Positions 61,146-64,000 of a stretch of 64,000 bases of DNA are shown one piece after another (positions within the stretch are counted from its first letter, which is position 1; each line of letters begins with the position of its first letter). Made by a program: the position numbers and the translations under genes. The DNA is from JAAETI01 sp964195945 (GTDB lineage: Bacteria; Actinomycetota; Acidimicrobiia; Spongiisociales; UBA5794). The stretch covers positions 32,188 to 96,187 of the forward strand of contig CAXMRC010000082.1 in NCBI GenBank assembly GCA_964195945.1. The letters are read 5' to 3'. The notes under the pieces were generated by a model. The model had not been told where the DNA came from. It made no database searches and was given only the letters and a program-made list of their open reading frames with translations.

Positions 61146-62660
61146 TTAGCTTCGGGTGATGGTGCCTTCCCAGGTACCGACCTTCTCACCCTTCATGGCT
61201 TCCTCGTCAAACCAGAAGCTGGTTACGGCTTTGGTCTCGGTATAGAACATGACACCGTCGCGTCCCATGACATGAAGGTCACCAAAGAAGCTCTTCTTGT
61301 GTCCACTGAAGGGGAATACCGAGATTGGCACAGGGATCCCGACGTTTATCCCGACCATGCCGGCGTCGATACGACGGGCGAATTCCCTTCCGTAGTACCC
61401 ACTCTGAGTGAAGATGGTCGCTCCATTGGCGAATTCGCTGGAGTTTATGAGCTCGACGCCCTCGTCAAAGTCGGCAACCCGCTTGACGTAAAGCACCGGC
61501 CCAAATACCTCTTGTTGACCACAGGCCATCTCCGGGGTCACCTTGTCAAAGACTGTTGGTCCCATATAGAACCCACCCTCGTGTCCCTCGACATCGACCG
61601 TGCGGCCGTCAAGCACCAGATCGGCGCCTTCGTCGATCGATTTCTCGATCCATCCGGATACGAACTCGCGATGTTCGGCGTTGACCAGAGGACCCATATC
61701 CGTTGATTCGTCGTATGCCGGCCCGATCTTCCGCTGTTGGACCAGTTCACTGATCGTTGCGACAAGCTCATCAGCGATCGACTCCTCAACCGCGATGACG
61801 GGCAATGCCATGCAACGTTCGCCGGCACAACCAAACGCCGAGTTGATGATTCGTTGTGCGGTCGCCTTAATGGGGGCATCACGCAACACGAGAGCATGGT
61901 TCTTGGCCTCGGTAAGAGCTTGGACCCGCTTGCCGTTGGCAGCAGCAGTCGAATAGATGTGGTGACCGACCGCGGTCGAGCCAACAAAGCTGACGCCTTC
62001 GACCTTGGGGTGCGTTAGCAGCCGCTCTGCTTCATGCCGTGAGCACGTGACGACATTGATAACGCCAGGGGGAAGCCCGGCTTCTTCGAACAGTTCGGCC
62101 ATCCTGAATGCGGTCTGCGGAACATACGACGCCGCTTTCAGTACGAACGTATTACCGGTGGTGATCGCGAGGGGTGCCATCCAACCCATCGGGATCATGG
62201 CGGGGAAGTTCCAGGGCACGATGCCGGCGAAGACACCAAGAGGCTCACGGAAAGTGACCGTGTCATAGCCCTCGGCGACGTTCATCAGCGAGTCGCCCAT
62301 CATGGTCACAGGCGTTGCACACGCCAGTTCCACTACCTCGATTGCTTTAAGGACGTCTCCGCGAGCCTCGCTATAGGTCTTGCCCATCTCTGTAGCGAGC
62401 AGCATGGCCAGATCGTGCAGGTTTGCCTCGAACAAGCCTTTGAGACGGAACATCACCTGGACTCGTTTGGTGAGTGGTGTGTCCCTCCAGCCCGGGAACG
62501 CTGCTGCCGCAGCTTCGACCGCGGCATCAACCTCGTCGGCGGTGCACCGTGGCGCCTCGGCCATCACTTCACCGGTGCTGCTGTTGGTGATGTCGTAGTA
62601 GACACCGCTCGTGGTGTCCTTCCACTCGCCTCCGACTAGGTACTTCAGGCGCTTCGCCAT
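61146..62660 (-). CDS. mmsA: CoA-acylating methylmalonate-semialdehyde dehydrogenase
   Basis: About 504 residues, NAD- and CoA-dependent oxidation of (methyl)malonate semialdehyde to acyl-CoA. Catalytic Cys in GCAGERCMAL, VPWNFPAMIPMGWMAPLAITTGNTFVLK, and INVGIPVPISVFPFSGHKKSFFGDLHVMGRDGVMFYTETKAVTSFW are typical of MmsA. TEAKNHALVL replaces the Glu-containing motif of ordinary aldehyde dehydrogenases, as in other MmsA enzymes. ATG 62660 has GAGGAG upstream. Operator site F lies 45 bp upstream. Confidence 0.92.
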   Translation of the reverse strand: MAKRLKYLVGGEWKDTTSGVYYDITNSSTGEVMAEAPRCTADEVDAAVEAAAAAFPGWRDTPLTKRVQVMFRLKGLFEANLHDLAMLLATEMGKTYSEARGDVLKAIEVVELACATPVTMMGDSLMNVAEGYDTVTFREPLGVFAGIVPWNFPAMIPMGWMAPLAITTGNTFVLKAASYVPQTAFRMAELFEEAGLPPGVINVVTCSRHEAERLLTHPKVEGVSFVGSTAVGHHIYSTAAANGKRVQALTEAKNHALVLRDAPIKATAQRIINSAFGCAGERCMALPVIAVEESIADELVATISELVQQRKIGPAYDESTDMGPLVNAEHREFVSGWIEKSIDEGADLVLDGRTVDVEGHEGGFYMGPTVFDKVTPEMACGQQEVFGPVLYVKRVADFDEGVELINSSEFANGATIFTQSGYYGREFARRIDAGMVGINVGIPVPISVFPFSGHKKSFFGDLHVMGRDGVMFYTETKAVTSFWFDEEAMKGEKVGTWEGTITRS

Positions 62661-62704
62661 GTCGCTACTCCTCAAATAGCTGCACTCGCACGAGGCAGTT
62701 CACC

Positions 62705-62726
62705 GAATAATCGATTATCGAAGATA
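62705..62726. promoter_or_regulatory. Operator (site F of the six-site regulon)
   Basis: Read in the direction of mmsA it begins TATCTTCGATAATCGATTA, the same 19 bases as site E, and contains ATAATCGATTAT. It is 45-66 bp upstream of the mmsA start codon. Confidence 0.85.
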
Positions 62727-62801
62727 CCATGGTTGGGCTGGTAAGTCGAGCGAGAGCCACAACTCAGTCATCTCCATGGAAACGCGACAACATATTGACA
62801 G

Positions 62802-62822
62802 TCATCTATATATATGAGATGA
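62802..62822. promoter_or_regulatory. ArsR-type operator candidate upstream of the permease
   Basis: TCATCT (62802-62807) and AGATGA (62817-62822) flank an AT-rich centre ATATATATG. ArsR/SmtB proteins read this kind of AT-rich inverted repeat. It lies 40 bp before the permease and the ArsR gene follows the permease. Confidence 0.55.
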
Positions 62823-62861
62823 TCCTGACATATAGACAGACGTCGATATGGAGTAGAAGCG

Positions 62862-63836
62862 ATGGATCAGCTAGTCGATCTGCTGGGGCGGGTGCTCGGG
62901 GATGTGCTTGGCACGTTCACTCGTGTGTGGCCATTCCTGCTGATCTCCATCGTGGCCGCCGCGGCGGTCTCCGTATATGTGGGCACCGAACGCGCTTCCA
63001 GAATGCTGGAGCGTCGCAGCGTGGTGGCGACCGGAGGCGCGGTACTACTGGCCGCACTCACACCTTTTTGCTCCTGCGGCACTATGGCCGTGATGCTGGG
63101 AATGCTGGCAACCTCAGCACCATGGGCGCCCTTAGTGGCATTTATGGTCGCATCTCCGCTGACCAGCCCTTCGGAGTTGGTGTTCTCAGCAGGGCTGTTC
63201 GGGTGGCCGTTCGCCATCATCTTCTTCGTTGGCACCATTGTGCTCGGCATCGTCGCCGGTTTGGTGGCCGGAGCCCTCGACAAGACCGGCTGGCTGCGCG
63301 ATCAAGCTCGGGTTCAACCAGACAACGATGGATGCTCCTCTGGAACCTGTACGGCGGCGCAGCCGGTCACGCTGAGTCTCGGGCCGGGCACGGCGTCCGT
63401 AACCGAACTGCCGAGCAGACGACAACGTTGGAAGCTGGACAGATTTGTCCTTGAATTATTGACCGTTGGACGCAAACTGTCCCTGTTCTTTCTCGGGTTC
63501 ACCGCAGTCGGATATCTCGCCATCGAGGCGATTCCAACCGCTTGGCTCACCGATCACCTCGGCGAAGGTTCGGTCTTGGCGGTCCCGCTCGCCGCGATCC
63601 TGGGAATCCCGGCGTACATCAACACCGAAGCCTCGCTCCCCCTCGTGGCCGCGCTGATGGATGGGGGCATGGGTCCCGGTCCAGCGATGGCTTTCCTTGT
63701 GACGGGCGCCGGTACCAGTGTCGGGGCTATAAGCGGACTATTCATCATCGCCCGCAAGCGGGTTGTCGGCCTCGTGGTTGGCCTTCTCTTTGTGGGAGCG
63801 CTGGCCATGGGGTGGTTCGGTCAATTCGTCCTCTGA
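62862..63836 (+). CDS. ArsP/DUF318-type permease
   Basis: About 324 residues, eight or more transmembrane segments. The TPFCSCGTMAVMLGML motif with paired Cys is the ArsP-family hallmark (organoarsenical or metal efflux). A soluble central loop holds DGCSSGTC. LGIPAYINTEASLPLVAALMDGGMGPGPAMAFLVTGAGTSVGAISGL is also typical. It is followed by an ArsR gene. Could export arsenicals or a soft metal. Confidence 0.85.
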   Translation: MDQLVDLLGRVLGDVLGTFTRVWPFLLISIVAAAAVSVYVGTERASRMLERRSVVATGGAVLLAALTPFCSCGTMAVMLGMLATSAPWAPLVAFMVASPLTSPSELVFSAGLFGWPFAIIFFVGTIVLGIVAGLVAGALDKTGWLRDQARVQPDNDGCSSGTCTAAQPVTLSLGPGTASVTELPSRRQRWKLDRFVLELLTVGRKLSLFFLGFTAVGYLAIEAIPTAWLTDHLGEGSVLAVPLAAILGIPAYINTEASLPLVAALMDGGMGPGPAMAFLVTGAGTSVGAISGLFIIARKRVVGLVVGLLFVGALAMGWFGQFVL

Positions 63837-63862
63837 GCGCCGTCATGTGGGAGGATCAAGGC

Positions 63863-64000
63863 ATGAAGCCTGTAGTCGAATGTTGTGCCCCGCTCCTCGA
63901 TGAGCCACTTGCCGCACAAGAGGCCGGGATGATGGCCGAGTGGTACGGAGTATTGGCTGATCCCACCCGACTCCGGCTGCTCAGCCTCATCGCCACAGCA
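63863..64000 (+). CDS. ArsR-family metalloregulator, N-terminal part (cut by window edge)
   Basis: 46 codons to the window end: VVECCAPLLDEPL then MAEWYGVLADPTRLRLLSLIATA, the first helices of an ArsR/SmtB winged helix. The N-terminal CC pair and LLDEPL are typical of actinobacterial arsenic/metal sensors. ATG 63863 follows GGGAGG. It likely controls the permease. Confidence 0.85.
   Translation, partial: MKPVVECCAPLLDEPLAAQEAGMMAEWYGVLADPTRLRLLSLIATA

Overview
The window looks like chromosomal DNA of a high-GC actinomycete, most likely an Acidimicrobiia-type lineage. The reasons are frequent GTG starts, ATGA/GTGA-coupled genes, lipoproteins with Thr- or Ala/Glu-rich linkers after the lipobox, an F420-type LLM oxidoreductase, and many genes typical of oligotrophic actinobacteria. 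No rRNA, tRNA, CRISPR array or insertion sequence was seen.

Layout. (1) 1-9.5 kb: a truncated membrane protein, then an ABC importer of the nitrate/sulfonate/THI5 class, then a molybdenum hydroxylase of the xanthine dehydrogenase (XDH) family whose 2Fe-2S and Mo subunits are fused, an amidohydrolase and a GntR/FCD regulator. (2) 9.7-26.7 kb: ordinary chromosomal genes. These are gnd, a ParA ATPase, ywiC-like, arsC, an MFS gene broken by one TGA, pgi, a quinone oxidoreductase, a molybdate operon (regulator-modA-modB-modC) with a clear operator, fructosamine kinase, an ABC-2 exporter with its TetR regulator, acyP and a DUF2237 gene. (3) 26.8-31.5 kb: a cobalamin riboswitch and btuF-btuC-btuD, an APH-fold kinase and a CDF-like membrane protein. 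(4) 31.6-62.7 kb: a large catabolic island. It carries livHMGF plus a Liv-type binding protein; a tartrate/isopropylmalate-type dehydrogenase with an archaeal-type phosphoglycerate kinase homologue; a cupin, split transketolase, SDR and metallo-beta-lactamase-fold operon; MFS, PHP and LLM genes; a dikinase-like protein without the usual C-terminal PEP barrel; and a long leftward operon of a second XDH-family hydroxylase, a cyclase-family hydrolase, a Zn alcohol dehydrogenase, an LMW phosphatase, an HprK-like P-loop protein, a second GntR/FCD regulator and a Tm-1-like protein. It ends with 2-oxoacid dehydrogenase E1 alpha/beta and a methylmalonate-semialdehyde dehydrogenase. (5) 62.8-64 kb: an ArsP-like permease and the start of an ArsR regulator.

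The main observation is a near-identical palindromic element, consensus YTCGATAATCGATKAT, found in front of six transcription units: the first ABC importer (952-987, two copies 22 bp apart), the liv operon (31646-31665), the cupin/transketolase operon (39793-39811), the dikinase-like gene (49502-49519), E1 alpha/beta divergent from the Tm-1-like/XDH operon (58999-59026), and the aldehyde dehydrogenase (62705-62726). This joins two distant parts of the window into one probable regulon. The FCD regulator at 56628-57350 is the best candidate to read it. The substrate is unknown. The gene content suggests import of a small organic acid, polyol or heterocycle, Mo-dependent hydroxylation, ring or amide hydrolysis, and feeding of carbon into acyl-CoA and triose/pentose metabolism. 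The molybdate operon between the two parts could supply the two Mo enzymes.
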